A DNA stretch of 64,000 nucleotides from Luteipulveratus mongoliensis. Lineage in GTDB: Bacteria > Actinomycetota > Actinomycetes > Actinomycetales > Dermatophilaceae. The notes beneath the pieces were generated by a model. It saw only the letters and a list, made by a program, of their open reading frames with translations. It ran no database searches and had not been told where the DNA came from. Below, piece after piece: positions 53,065-63,939 of the stretch (the stretch's first letter is position 1; each line of letters begins with the position of its first letter). The position numbers and the translations under genes are program-made. The stretch is taken from NCBI RefSeq assembly GCF_001190945.1, contig NZ_CP011112.1, positions 4,030,001 to 4,094,000 on the forward strand, given 5' to 3'.

Positions 53065-54765
53065 TCAGCCCAGGAAAGGACGGTCGATCGCCGCGTGCTC
53101 GACCAGGAGCGGAGCGGGTGTGAGAGCAGGCTCGCCGGTCTCGTCCTGCATCTGCGCCAGTCCGGCCGCCACCTCGTCGGCGCCGATCGCGTCGATCAGC
53201 GCGAACGGACCCTTGGGGTAGCCGCAGCCCGCGGTCATGGCTGTGTCGATGTCGACGGCGCTGGCGTAGCCCGAGTCGAGCATCCGGACGGCGTCGTTGA
53301 GGTGCGGGTAGAGCAGTGCGTCGACCACGAGGCCCGCCCGATCACGCGCGACCAAGGTGACGAAACCGGCCGCGTCGAAGGTGGCCTGGACGCCGCGGAC
53401 GGCCACATCGGGCGTGTCCAACGGACGGGCGACCTCGAGCAGCTGGCCGGACCGCGTCGGCACGTGCAGTCGTACGGGCACGACCTGCACCTCGGGATCG
53501 AGGTAGCCGCTGAGTGCCCAGGTGCTCGCCTCATCGGTGGGTACGACCACGGTGCGTGAGTCGAGCGTCTCGGCGACGGCGCCGAACCAGGCCGCCGGTG
53601 CCGCACCGTGGCAGCACTCGCAGGTGGTCGCATCGGCAGGATCCGCACCCTCAGCGATCATGCAGTTGCCGCCACCGCAGTCCTCGCAGTCGGCCTCAGG
53701 TCCACCGACCAGGACGACGAGCGGGAGGCCCGCGAGCCCGGAGAGGTCGGCCGACGGGTCGTCGACCGCGGTGACCTGGGCACCGGACTCCGTCAGCTTG
53801 GCGGCTAGCTCGGTGGCCAGGCCGCCCGTCCCGACGACGCCGACGGTCTTGCTCGCGACCGCAGCGTGCTCGGCCGCCGGAGGCGCGTCGGTGACCGTGC
53901 CGGAGCCGGCCTTCTCATAGGTGTAGAAGCCGCTGCCGGTCTTGCGACCCAGCCGGCCCGCCATCACCATCTGCTGCAGCAGCGCGGGCGGAGCCGCGGA
54001 CGGCTCGTGGGTGGCGGCGTACAGGACGTCGCACACCTCCTTGACGACATCGAGGCCGATGAGGTCGGACAGCGTGAGCGGTCCCATCGGCAGGCCGATG
54101 CCGACGCGGCCCGCGTTGTCCAGGTCCTCGCGGCTGACGTGACCGGTCTCGTAGACGCGAATGGCGCGAGCGAGGTAGGTGATCAGCAGCGCGTTGGCGA
54201 CGAAGCCGGCGCGGTCGCCGACGACGACGGGCTTCTTGCCGAGCTTTTCGGCCAGGGAGCGGACGGACTCAGTGACCTCGTCGTCGGTGAGGAGCGTGGT
54301 GATGACCTCGACCAGGGCGAGGACGGGCGCCGGGTTGAAGAAGTGCATCCCGATGACGCGCTGCGGGTGCTGGGTGGCGGCGGCGATCTCGGTGAGCGAC
54401 AGGCTGGAGGTGTTGGAGGCCAGGATGGCGTCCTCGCGGACGATGCCGTCGAGCTTGCCGAAGATGTCGTGCTTGATCTCGAGGCGCTCGGGCACAGCCT
54501 CGATCACCAGGTCTGCGTCCTTGAGGTCGCTCAGCTGGTCGGTCCAGGTGACCCGACCCAGGACTGCGGCCTGGTCCTCCTCGCTCAGCCGGCCCTTCTT
54601 GACCGCGCGACCCGTGGACGCCTCGAGGAAGCCGCGACCGCGCTCGGCGAGCTCCGGAGTGCCGTCGACCCCGATGACCGTCAGCCCGGCCTTGGCGAAC
54701 ACCTCGACGATGCCGGCACCCATCGTGCCGAGCCCGATAACTCCCACAGTGCTGATCTCACGCAT
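53065..54765 (-). CDS. 3-Hydroxyacyl-CoA dehydrogenase, duplicated type
   Basis: 566 aa. N-terminal NAD-binding [21 protein letters not shown] and catalytic region [18 protein letters not shown], then the C-terminal 3HCDH domain ([19 protein letters not shown]). A second, degenerate Rossmann-like half begins at [20 protein letters not shown], and a second 3HCDH C-domain ends the protein ([20 protein letters not shown]). An unusual insert at ~355-383 has six cysteines (CEDCGGGNC ... CECC). Oxidises 3-hydroxyacyl-CoA in beta-oxidation or 3-hydroxybutyryl-CoA metabolism. GGGAG lies 11 nt before the ATG. Confidence 0.9.
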   Translation of the reverse strand: MREISTVGVIGLGTMGAGIVEVFAKAGLTVIGVDGTPELAERGRGFLEASTGRAVKKGRLSEEDQAAVLGRVTWTDQLSDLKDADLVIEAVPERLEIKHDIFGKLDGIVREDAILASNTSSLSLTEIAAATQHPQRVIGMHFFNPAPVLALVEVITTLLTDDEVTESVRSLAEKLGKKPVVVGDRAGFVANALLITYLARAIRVYETGHVSREDLDNAGRVGIGLPMGPLTLSDLIGLDVVKEVCDVLYAATHEPSAAPPALLQQMVMAGRLGRKTGSGFYTYEKAGSGTVTDAPPAAEHAAVASKTVGVVGTGGLATELAAKLTESGAQVTAVDDPSADLSGLAGLPLVVLVGGPEADCEDCGGGNCMIAEGADPADATTCECCHGAAPAAWFGAVAETLDSRTVVVPTDEASTWALSGYLDPEVQVVPVRLHVPTRSGQLLEVARPLDTPDVAVRGVQATFDAAGFVTLVARDRAGLVVDALLYPHLNDAVRMLDSGYASAVDIDTAMTAGCGYPKGPFALIDAIGADEVAAGLAQMQDETGEPALTPAPLLVEHAAIDRPFLG

Positions 54766-54836
54766 GCCGCGCAGTCTCCCAGACCACGAGGTCCCGGTCG
54801 TACGCCGGCCACCGGCTGGGCCGTAGGCTGCGGCGG

Positions 54837-55532
54837 GTGCGCGTCGTCATTGCCCGCTGCTCCGTCGACTACGAAGGTCGGCTGCAGGCCCACCTCCCCC
54901 TCGCCACCCGGCTCCTGATGGTCAAGGCCGACGGGTCGGTACTCGTCCACAGCGACGGTGGCTCCTACAAACCGCTCAATTGGATGTCCCCACCGTGCTC
55001 CATGGCGGAGGTCGAGCCGACCGAGGACGAGACCGACGAGGGCGTCGTCGGCTGCTGGGTCGTCCAGCACGCCAAGTCCGAGGACCGGCTGCGGGTCCGC
55101 CTGCATGAGGTGCTGCACGACTCCTCGCACGACCTGGGTGTCGACCCCGGGCTGGTCAAGGACGGCGTCGAGGCGCAGCTGCAAGCCTTGCTGGCCGAGC
55201 ACATCCACACCCTCGGCGAGGGCTACTCGCTCATCCGCCGCGAGTACATGACCGCCATCGGACCGGTCGACATCATGTGCCGCGATGCTGGCGGGCAGAC
55301 CGTGGCGGTGGAGCTCAAGCGACGCGGCGACATCGACGGTGTCGAGCAGCTGACCCGCTATCTCGAGCTGCTCAACCGCGACCCGCACCTGGCACCGGTG
55401 ACCGGCGTCTTCGCCGCCCAGCTGATCAAGCCCCAGGCCCGCGTACTGGCCGAGGACCGCGGGATCCGCTGCGTGACTCTCGACTACGAAGCCCTCAAGG
55501 GCATGGACGACGCGGACTCCCGCCTCTTCTGA
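54837..55532 (+). CDS. nucS: Endonuclease NucS (mismatch-specific)
   Basis: 231 aa, typical actinobacterial length. NucS/EndoMS cuts mismatched DNA with the beta clamp and replaces MutS-MutL in actinobacteria. Hallmarks: [39 protein letters not shown], and the nuclease core [13 protein letters not shown] ... [20 protein letters not shown]. The GTG start has TAGGCT 7 nt upstream (leaderless). Divergent from the dehydrogenase operon. The C-terminal clamp-binding motif region ends in DADSRLF. Confidence 0.95.
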   Translation: MRVVIARCSVDYEGRLQAHLPLATRLLMVKADGSVLVHSDGGSYKPLNWMSPPCSMAEVEPTEDETDEGVVGCWVVQHAKSEDRLRVRLHEVLHDSSHDLGVDPGLVKDGVEAQLQALLAEHIHTLGEGYSLIRREYMTAIGPVDIMCRDAGGQTVAVELKRRGDIDGVEQLTRYLELLNRDPHLAPVTGVFAAQLIKPQARVLAEDRGIRCVTLDYEALKGMDDADSRLF

Positions 55533-55542
55533 CCGCGGGCAT

Positions 55543-55602
55543 CCCAACACAAATTGACTTGGGCTACACGCATGCGTGTAGCCCAAGTCAATTTGTGTTG
55601 GG
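55543..55602. repeat. Perfect 60-bp palindrome between nucS and ggt
   Basis: Each 30-bp arm is an exact reverse complement of the other with no loop: left arm begins CCCAACACAAATTGACTTGG and the centre is ACGCA/TGCGT. It starts 10 bp after nucS and ends 18 bp before the ggt start. Its base composition (about half A+T) is unlike its surroundings. It could act as a terminator after nucS, but it is longer and more perfect than needed and lacks a U-tract. Confidence 0.85.
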
Positions 55603-55620
55603 GGGTGCAGAATCACGGCT

Positions 55621-57156
55621 ATGCCGGACCGATCCGTACGACGCACAGCAGTCGCTGCACCCAACGCGCTCGCGGCGCAGGCCGGGGTCGACGTCGTACA
55701 GCTCGGCGGCACGGCGGTCGATGCGGCACTCGCGGCGATGGCCGCGACCTTCGTCAGCGAGCCCGGCATCGTCAGCGCTCTCGGTGGTGCGTTCATCGCC
55801 ATCTGGCCGACCGATGGCGATCCGGTCGTCGTGGACGGCAACGTCGAGATGCCCGGGCGGGGGCTCCCGAAGGAGCGTTTCGGGCAGGGCGTCCGTGAGG
55901 TGTGGCTGGACTACGCGGGCGGGATGACCGTGCACGCCGGAGCCGGATCCGTAGCAACACCAGGTGCATTCGCGGCTATGGACCTCGCTCACCAGCACTA
56001 CGGACAGGCGGCGTGGGCCGACGTCATCGCACCGGCGGTGCACCTTGCTCGTCGCGGATTCCGGGTGGGCTCCGCGTCGGGCAGCTATCTCCAGCAGGTC
56101 GGCGGCGGTCTGTTCACCTTCGACCCGGAGACACGTGCTCAGATGATCGGGTCCGACGGCCAACCCCTGGGTCCCGGCGATGACATGACGACCGAGCGGC
56201 TGGCCGAGTCCCTGGAGCAGGTCGCCGCCGAGGGCGCCAAGGTGCTGTACGCCGGGGAGCTGGGTCAGCGGGTCGCCGACCACGTGCAGGCCGAAGGCGG
56301 CCTGCTCACGCGAGCCGACCTCACGGCGTACGCCGCAGTGATCCGTCCCGCGACGGTCTCCCGGCTGGGTGGCTGGCAGATCGCCAGCAACCCTCCGCCT
56401 TCGATCGGTGGTCCGGTGCTGACCGCCATGCTGCGGCTGCTCGGGGAGGAGTCGCCGAGCCCCGAGCAGATCCTGAACGTGCAGCGGCAGGTCCTGACCT
56501 ACCGGCGCGACCGCCTGGACACCGCCCCGGACCTCGAGGAGGCGGGCCGAGAGCTGCTCGAGGCGCTCTCCGCTCTCCGCCTGACCGGCCTGCCGACCTC
56601 GCAGCACACCGCCCATGTCTCCGCAGTCGACTCCGACGGGCTGGCCTGCGCGATCACGGCATCGGCCGGGTACTCGTCGGGGGTGACGGTGCCGGGCACC
56701 GGTCTGCTGCTCAACAACTGCCTCGGCGAACCCGAGCTCAACCGGCGTGGCCTGCACGCCCTCGACCCAGGCACCCGACTCGCGTCCAACATGGCGCCCA
56801 CGACCGCGCGGCACGGCGACGGCAGCACCCTGGCGATCGGCAGCCCTGGAGCGGACCGCATCACGACAGCGCTGCAGCAGGTGCTCGCCCAGTACGCCGT
56901 CGTCGGGCGCTCCCTGCAGGAGGCCATCGATCACCCCCGGCTGCACGTCCGCGTCCTGGAGGGTGACCAGATCCACGTCGAGCACGAGCCCGACCCCCAG
57001 ATCGAGGTGGTGCTCGCTCGGCGGGACCTGCCGGCGACCGCGCACGAGGCGTCGTCGATGTACTTCGGCGGTGTGGGTGCCGCTCACGCGAGCGCGCATG
57101 GCGAGCTCAGTGCGGCGGCCGACCCACGACGCGCGGCTGCGACCGCAGTGGGCTGA
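55621..57156 (+). CDS. ggt: Gamma-glutamyltransferase family protein
   Basis: 511 aa Ntn-hydrolase. Self-cleavage/nucleophile Thr is expected in TSQHTAHVSAVDSDG, with GTGLLLNNCLGEPELN and the substrate-binding region LASNMAPTTA. It transfers or hydrolyses gamma-glutamyl groups. No signal peptide, so likely cytoplasmic, unlike classical periplasmic GGT. CAGAAT lies 7 nt before the ATG (55608-55613), a possible leaderless -10. A link to gamma-glutamyl polymer turnover from the cap-like locus is possible but 41 kb apart. Confidence 0.88.
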   Translation: MPDRSVRRTAVAAPNALAAQAGVDVVQLGGTAVDAALAAMAATFVSEPGIVSALGGAFIAIWPTDGDPVVVDGNVEMPGRGLPKERFGQGVREVWLDYAGGMTVHAGAGSVATPGAFAAMDLAHQHYGQAAWADVIAPAVHLARRGFRVGSASGSYLQQVGGGLFTFDPETRAQMIGSDGQPLGPGDDMTTERLAESLEQVAAEGAKVLYAGELGQRVADHVQAEGGLLTRADLTAYAAVIRPATVSRLGGWQIASNPPPSIGGPVLTAMLRLLGEESPSPEQILNVQRQVLTYRRDRLDTAPDLEEAGRELLEALSALRLTGLPTSQHTAHVSAVDSDGLACAITASAGYSSGVTVPGTGLLLNNCLGEPELNRRGLHALDPGTRLASNMAPTTARHGDGSTLAIGSPGADRITTALQQVLAQYAVVGRSLQEAIDHPRLHVRVLEGDQIHVEHEPDPQIEVVLARRDLPATAHEASSMYFGGVGAAHASAHGELSAAADPRRAAATAVG

Positions 57157-57162
57157 GGACCA

Positions 57163-57202
57163 CACGACGAAGCCCCCGGAGTGATCCGGGGGCTTCGTCG
57201 TG
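57163..57202. terminator. Strong bidirectional terminator hairpin
   Basis: 18-bp perfect stem with GTGA loop: arms contain ACGAAGCCCCCGGA and TCCGGGGGCTTCGT. It lies between ggt and the convergent STAS gene. Confidence 0.85.
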
Positions 57203-57220
57203 GTGTTGCGGAGTACCGAC

Positions 57221-57592
57221 TCAGGCGGGCATCGGCGCGATGCCCGGGTCCTGATGGCTGCCGGCAATCACGCGGTTGAGCTTGGTGGCGCGCAGCAACC
57301 GCTCGAGCCGCGGTGACGCATCGGCGATGACGAGTCTGCGGCCCGCACGGCGTGCACGGTGGTGGGCTCCGACGATGACTCCGAGCCCAGTGGCGTCACC
57401 GACCTCCGCATCCCCCAGGTGCAGCACCAGATCACCCACGCCCGCGTCGATCGCCCGGCCCAGCACCGTCCGCACGTCGGCGACGGAGTGAACTCCAAGT
57501 ACACCGGTGATCCCGAGCTCGTTGCCCGGGACAACTTCGGTGACGTCTGCCGACTCTGACTCACGCTGCACCGGTCGCGCCACGTCATCCAC
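57221..57592 (-). CDS. STAS-domain protein (anti-sigma antagonist-like)
   Basis: About 123 aa if started at GTG 57592; starts at 57583 or 57634 are also possible. STAS fold with LVLHLGDAEVGDATGLGVIV, where the usual phospho-Ser is Thr (DATG), and a C-terminal RLERLLRATKLNRVI. Such proteins bind anti-sigma kinases or report stress. No kinase gene is adjacent. Cytoplasmic. Confidence 0.8.
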   Translation of the reverse strand: MDDVARPVQRESESADVTEVVPGNELGITGVLGVHSVADVRTVLGRAIDAGVGDLVLHLGDAEVGDATGLGVIVGAHHRARRAGRRLVIADASPRLERLLRATKLNRVIAGSHQDPGIAPMPA

Positions 57593-57845
57593 CCTTCGTC
57601 GTCCTCGAGCAGTCCGCTCATTCCATTGACGCACGTGGCCCCCACCGAGGTTGGGAGCGAAATGATCACGATGAGGTCACGGCGTGTAACGCATCGGGCC
57701 ACCGTAGCGATAAGACTTGCTTGTCGCGAAGCGGTCCGCCTGTACCTGATCAGCAAATCTCCGAGCAGTCAGCGCACTTGACCAACTCTTGGCCGGATCT
57801 TGGGGCTGGACGCGTGACCGTGACCGGCTCTGAGACGATCTGCTC

Positions 57846-58454
57846 ATGGTCAATCTGACGCGCATCTACACCCGCACCGGCGACGACGGGACGACCACGC
57901 TCGGCGACTTCAGCCGGACGAGCAAGACCGACCCTCGCCTCGTGGCGTACGCCGACACCGACGAGGCCAACAGCGCCATCGGCGTCGCGCTGGCCTGTGG
58001 TGACCTGCCCGAGGACGTACGTCAGGTCCTCACGCGGGTGCAGAACGACCTGTTCGATGTGGGCGCCGACCTGTGCAACCCCCTGGTCGCTGATCCCGAG
58101 CACCCACCGCTGCGGGTGCTGCAGCCGTGGATCGAAGAGCTCGAGCGCGCGTGCGATCACTACAACGAGCAGCTCGAGCCGCTGCGATCGTTCATCCTCC
58201 CCGGAGGCACGCCGGGCGCGGCGCACCTGCACGTGGCACGCACGGTCGTACGGCGGGCCGAGCGGTCTGCGTGGGAGGCGGTGGAGGCCTACGGCGATGT
58301 CGAGGGAGCAGCCGGATCAGCGCGCGGTAGTGGTGGCGTCAACCTGCTGACGGCGAAGTACCTCAACCGGCTGTCAGATCTGCTCTTCATCCTGGCGCGA
58401 GTGGCCAACCTGGCCGATGGGGACGTCCAGTGGACGCCCGGTGGTGAGCGGTAG
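57846..58454 (+). CDS. Cob(I)alamin adenosyltransferase, PduO type
   Basis: 202 aa. Makes adenosylcobalamin, the cofactor of the acyl-CoA mutase in this window. N-terminal ATP-binding TRIYTRTGDDGTTTLGDFSR and the active-site helices RTVVRRAERSAWEAV and YLNRLSDLLFILAR are intact. The arm between them (VEGAAGSARGSGGVNLLTA) is Gly/Ser-rich and a little longer than usual. It converges with the DUF2550-atpC genes, as in many actinobacteria. A 253-bp region upstream (57593-57845) carries TTGACC (57778-57783) as a possible -35 but no clear riboswitch. Confidence 0.92.
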   Translation: MVNLTRIYTRTGDDGTTTLGDFSRTSKTDPRLVAYADTDEANSAIGVALACGDLPEDVRQVLTRVQNDLFDVGADLCNPLVADPEHPPLRVLQPWIEELERACDHYNEQLEPLRSFILPGGTPGAAHLHVARTVVRRAERSAWEAVEAYGDVEGAAGSARGSGGVNLLTAKYLNRLSDLLFILARVANLADGDVQWTPGGER

Positions 58455-58473
58455 AGCTCGAAACCCGTTGCGG

Positions 58474-58899
58474 TCAGGCGACGTTGGCGTTGAGCCCGGG
58501 CGGAGAGGACTCGGCCCAGGATCGCAGCGCGGTGTAGTCCGCCGATGACAGGGCGATGGTGAAGTCGCGGTCGCCCGACGTGCAGTTCACGGAGACGGGA
58601 TCGGCCATCGCGACCGGCCGGCCGTGCCCGATCGGCTTCGGCGCACCGAGATCGATATCGCCACGGATCCAGCGCGCTCGGGGCCGGACCGTCACGCCGA
58701 TGAGGGGGAACCAAGCCACCTCAGAGGCCGTGACGCGGGCCAGACCCAACGTCCAGCCAGAGCCCTTCTGGCGGGCCATGAGCATCATCGGCCCACCACG
58801 AGAGATCGCGCGGCGGCGCAGCACGAGGGCAAGACAGATCAGGACCAGCAGGACCAGCAGGCCTGCCAGGATCTCGCCGGTGAGCCGCACCTCCGCCAC
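58474..58899 (-). CDS. DUF2550 membrane-anchored protein
   Basis: 141 aa: one N-terminal membrane helix (ILAGLLVLLVLICLALVL), then a cytoplasmic domain with GGPMMLMARQKGSGWTLGLARV, typical of DUF2550. The family is almost always next to atpC in actinobacteria; function unknown. It starts 15 bp after atpC and is probably cotranscribed. Confidence 0.88.
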   Translation of the reverse strand: MAEVRLTGEILAGLLVLLVLICLALVLRRRAISRGGPMMLMARQKGSGWTLGLARVTASEVAWFPLIGVTVRPRARWIRGDIDLGAPKPIGHGRPVAMADPVSVNCTSGDRDFTIALSSADYTALRSWAESSPPGLNANVA

Positions 58900-58914
58900 A
58901 CGAGACCCCTTGGC

Positions 58915-59187
58915 TCAGGCCGTCAGAGAGGACGCGTCGACCGTCTCGGACACCAGCGTCACGCGGTCGTGGTCGACGGACAGGAATCCACCGTCAACAG
59001 TGACCGTCTTGCGCTCGCCCTCCAGAGGGTCGATGTGGACCTCGCCGTCGACCAGCACGGACAGGATCGGCGTGTGCCCGGGGAGAATCCCCAGCTCACC
59101 CTCCACCGTGCGAGCGAAGACGCGGCTGGCCTCGCCTTCCCAGACCTTGCGGTCGGCGGCAACGAGCTCGACGGTCAGCTGACTCAC
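58915..59187 (-). CDS. atpC: F-type ATP synthase epsilon subunit
   Basis: 90 aa from GTG 59187 (GGAGG 8 nt upstream). Epsilon beta-sandwich: LTVELVAADRKVWEGEASRV, GELGILPGHTPILSVL and VDGGFLSVDHDRVTLV. The C-terminal helical hairpin is missing, which is the short form seen in some actinobacteria, so inhibition by the helix is not expected. Normally the gene directly after atpD; here it is 2.3 kb away behind a terminator and three genes, with its own promoter-like sequence. Confidence 0.93.
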   Translation of the reverse strand: MSQLTVELVAADRKVWEGEASRVFARTVEGELGILPGHTPILSVLVDGEVHIDPLEGERKTVTVDGGFLSVDHDRVTLVSETVDASSLTA

Positions 59188-59220
59188 TATGTCCTCCGGG
59201 GCAGTCGTACGGTTTACACC

Positions 59221-59250
59221 ATCGTAACGGTCAGTTGAACCGTCATTGAC
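59221..59250 (-). promoter_or_regulatory. Candidate separate promoter for atpC
   Basis: Minus-strand -10 TACGAT (59226-59221), 18-bp spacer and weak -35 GTCAAT (59250-59245). A short inverted repeat ACGGT...ACCGT lies in the spacer. Predicted transcript start is about 25-30 nt before the atpC GTG. Confidence 0.4.
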
Positions 59251-59323
59251 CCGCATGGCAGATGTCGCCAGGGACGCCCGCCGTTGACCACGGCAGGCGC
59301 CCCTGGGGCCATGCGTTCGCGGG

Positions 59324-59710
59324 TCAGCCCGGGATCTTGAAGACCTGACCGGGGAAGATCAGGTCCGGGTTCTCGATGTTGTTGAGCTCCGCGATCTTCT
59401 TCCAGCTGACACCGAAGTGCTGCCCGATCTCGCTGAGGGTGTCGCCCTTCTTCACGGTGTACGTCTTCGCGGCCGGGGCAGCGTGCGCCTCGGTCTTGTG
59501 CGCGGCCGGCTCCGTCTTGTGGGACGCCTGCTCCACGGGAGGGGCGGGGGCCGGGGCCTTCTTCGCCTCGGACTCCTGGCGCGCCTGCTCGACCTCAGCA
59601 GCCTTCTCGTCGGCCTGCGCCTTGGTCTTGGCCTCGTCCTGCGCCTTCCGGGCCTTCTCCGCCTCGTCTCCGAGTCCGAGGTTTTCCTTGATGTCGTCCA
59701 GCAGCCCCAT
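59324..59710 (-). CDS. LysM-domain protein with Lys/Ala/Glu-rich linker
   Basis: 128 aa from ATG 59710 (AGAGGAG upstream). N-terminal MGLLDDIKENLGLGDEAEKA, a long charged Ala/Lys/Glu/Gln helix with Pro/Ala/His segments, and one C-terminal LysM domain (YTVKKGDTLSEIGQHFGVSW...LIFPGQVFKIPG). No signal peptide, like E. coli YgaU/Kbp, a cytoplasmic LysM protein that binds potassium. One of three genes interposed between atpD and atpC. Confidence 0.85.
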   Translation of the reverse strand: MGLLDDIKENLGLGDEAEKARKAQDEAKTKAQADEKAAEVEQARQESEAKKAPAPAPPVEQASHKTEPAAHKTEAHAAPAAKTYTVKKGDTLSEIGQHFGVSWKKIAELNNIENPDLIFPGQVFKIPG

Positions 59711-59839
59711 TGTGGGCTCCTCTCGCAAATGCCGAACAGCCTCATGAAGGCCGTTGCCGCAGACGTGCGGCGTGATGAGCAGCAACCTACTGTCAGGGAC
59801 GGTCATCGGTGGTGAACGCCACTCGACCCTCGTCACGGT

Positions 59840-60577
59840 TCACCCGGTGTTCGCTCCCCCAGGTCGCGGCACCAACGTGCCGGCTGTCCCACCGAGCTCT
59901 GCGACGAGGCGCGTGGCGACGTAACGCGCGTTGGCATGCAGGACGTCCATGGGGACCCGCGGAAGATTTTCCTCCCACTCCAGCAGCGGTGAGCCGCGGA
60001 ACTGCAGGATGCGCGTGGGCCGCCCGAAGAAGAAGAGGTGCAGGTGGGCGCCGCCGTCGCCGTACTTCGCCAGCTGCGCACGGCCGACGCTCGGCAAGGA
60101 CTCCATCGACGAGGCGATCCCTGTGATGAGCGTGCCCATCTCGGCCGCGAGCTCGGGCGGCAGCGTCGGGAGGTCGTAGTGCTGCTGAGTGCCGAGCAGC
60201 AGCATGATCGGCAGGCCGGTGTCGACGCCCAGGTCGAGCTTCCAGCGCTCGTTGCTCCACACCCGACGTTCGACATCGATCGACGGCGGCTGTGCGCACC
60301 AGCACTCCGCCGGATCCTCACCGCTCCTGGGTGGCTCATAGTCTGCAAGCGGTCGAATTGGCTTGAGCCGCAACGATTCCAGCTCATAGGGATAGATATC
60401 CCAGCCGGGCATCTCCTCGACGGCTACCGATAAGCGCCCCTCGGCATCGGCTGCGGAGGCAATGCGTGCGTAGTACTCCTCGATGCTCTCCGGCTCAGTT
60501 CTCACGATTCGCAAGTATGCCGACAGAAAGGGTGCTAAGGCGGTCTCGTGAGTCGCCTCATCTACGGTGATTCTCAT
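59840..60577 (-). CDS. HIT/GalT-like fold protein, unknown
   Basis: About 245 aa if started at ATG 60577; an in-frame GTG near 60511 is another option, since ATG 60577 overlaps the start codon of the divergent gene. The core motif DGGAHLHLFFFGRP resembles the HxHxx active-site strand of the HIT/galactose-1-phosphate uridylyltransferase superfamily, and ECWCAQPPSIDVERRVWSNE precedes it. Nucleotide hydrolase/transferase activity is possible but the third histidine is absent. Confidence 0.6.
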   Translation of the reverse strand: MRITVDEATHETALAPFLSAYLRIVRTEPESIEEYYARIASAADAEGRLSVAVEEMPGWDIYPYELESLRLKPIRPLADYEPPRSGEDPAECWCAQPPSIDVERRVWSNERWKLDLGVDTGLPIMLLLGTQQHYDLPTLPPELAAEMGTLITGIASSMESLPSVGRAQLAKYGDGGAHLHLFFFGRPTRILQFRGSPLLEWEENLPRVPMDVLHANARYVATRLVAELGGTAGTLVPRPGGANTG

Positions 60578-61361
60578 GTCAGCTCTCGCGCCCGTTGCGG
60601 ACGGCGTTCTGGTAGCCATCCACGAGTTCTGTACGACGACCACGACGGTCGTCCTGGACGCCTCGGACGGCTGCCTCGTGATCGATCCAGCGGTGCGTCC
60701 GGACGAGATCGATCACGTGGCCGACCAGCTCCGCGCGCTCGGTCGCGGAGTCGTCGCCGGGTTCGCCACGCATCCGCACTGGGACCATCTGCTGTGGCGT
60801 CCGAGCCTCGGCGATGCCCCGCGCTACGCCACCGCTGCGGCGGCCCGCACGGCGCGAAATCGACTGTCCAGCAACGAGATCAAGGCGCGAGCCGCCGTCG
60901 AGGACATCGACGTCAGCGGCCTCGCCAGGGTGACCGACCTGGCGCCCGACGCCTCCGAGATCCCCTGGGCTGGTCCCCGTGCCGTGATCGTCGAGCATCG
61001 TGGACATGCGCCCGGGCATGCCGCCCTGCTGCTGCCCGACGTCGGCGTCCTGGTCGCGGGCGACATGCTGTCCGACATCGAGGTGCCGCTGCTGGACCTG
61101 GACTCTCCCGACCCTGTCGCGGACTACCGCGCTGCCCTGGACACCTTCGAAAGCCTTCTGGACCGCGTGCACATCGTGGTGCCGGGCCATGGCTCAGTGG
61201 GCGACGGGTCGGACCTGCGAAGCCGTCTCGAGGCCGACCGCCGGTATCTGGAAGACCTTGTACACCAACGAGACTCAGCGGACGCCCGCCTGCTCGCAGG
61301 ACCGGACTGGCTGCGCCGTGAGCACGAGGACGCACAAGCCTGGGTCGGCACCCACACCTGA
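60576..61361 (+). CDS. MBL-fold metallohydrolase
   Basis: 261 aa. Metal-binding motif THPHWDH (variant of HxHxDH), HAPGHAALLLPDVGVLVAGDML and VVPGHGSVG, as in the metallo-beta-lactamase superfamily; glyoxalase II- or lactonase-like hydrolysis is likely, substrate unknown. It is the only plus-strand gene within the atp region and lies between atpD and atpC. Its ATG shares CATG (60575-60578) with the start of the divergent gene. Confidence 0.85.
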   Translation: MSALAPVADGVLVAIHEFCTTTTTVVLDASDGCLVIDPAVRPDEIDHVADQLRALGRGVVAGFATHPHWDHLLWRPSLGDAPRYATAAAARTARNRLSSNEIKARAAVEDIDVSGLARVTDLAPDASEIPWAGPRAVIVEHRGHAPGHAALLLPDVGVLVAGDMLSDIEVPLLDLDSPDPVADYRAALDTFESLLDRVHIVVPGHGSVGDGSDLRSRLEADRRYLEDLVHQRDSADARLLAGPDWLRREHEDAQAWVGTHT

Positions 61362-61432
61362 TGCCGGCTACGACTGGCGAGTGCCGAGACCATGTCTCGA
61401 ACTACGCAAGCGGACGGCCGCGAACAGACGCA

Positions 61433-61467
61433 GGAACCCCCGCACGACGGAGTCGGGCGGGGGTTCC
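61433..61467 (-). terminator. Terminator hairpin after atpD
   Basis: Perfect 11-bp stem GGAACCCCCGC / GCGGGGGTTCC, with a further CGAC/GTCG stem and GGA loop above one mismatch. It begins 21 nt beyond the atpD stop and separates the atp operon from atpC. Confidence 0.8.
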
Positions 61468-61488
61468 GGAGGAGGCGAGCCAGAAGGA

Positions 61489-63890
<2,402 letters not shown>

Positions 63891-63939
63891 GCGGCCCTCC
63901 TTCTCGTCTTCTCGGCGTCAGCTCGTCAAGGGGTCAGGC

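Noticed and set aside
57593-57845. Search for a cobalamin riboswitch upstream of the PduO-type adenosyltransferase
   Set aside because: No recognisable B12-box-like sequence or extended paired architecture; only a possible TTGACC -35.
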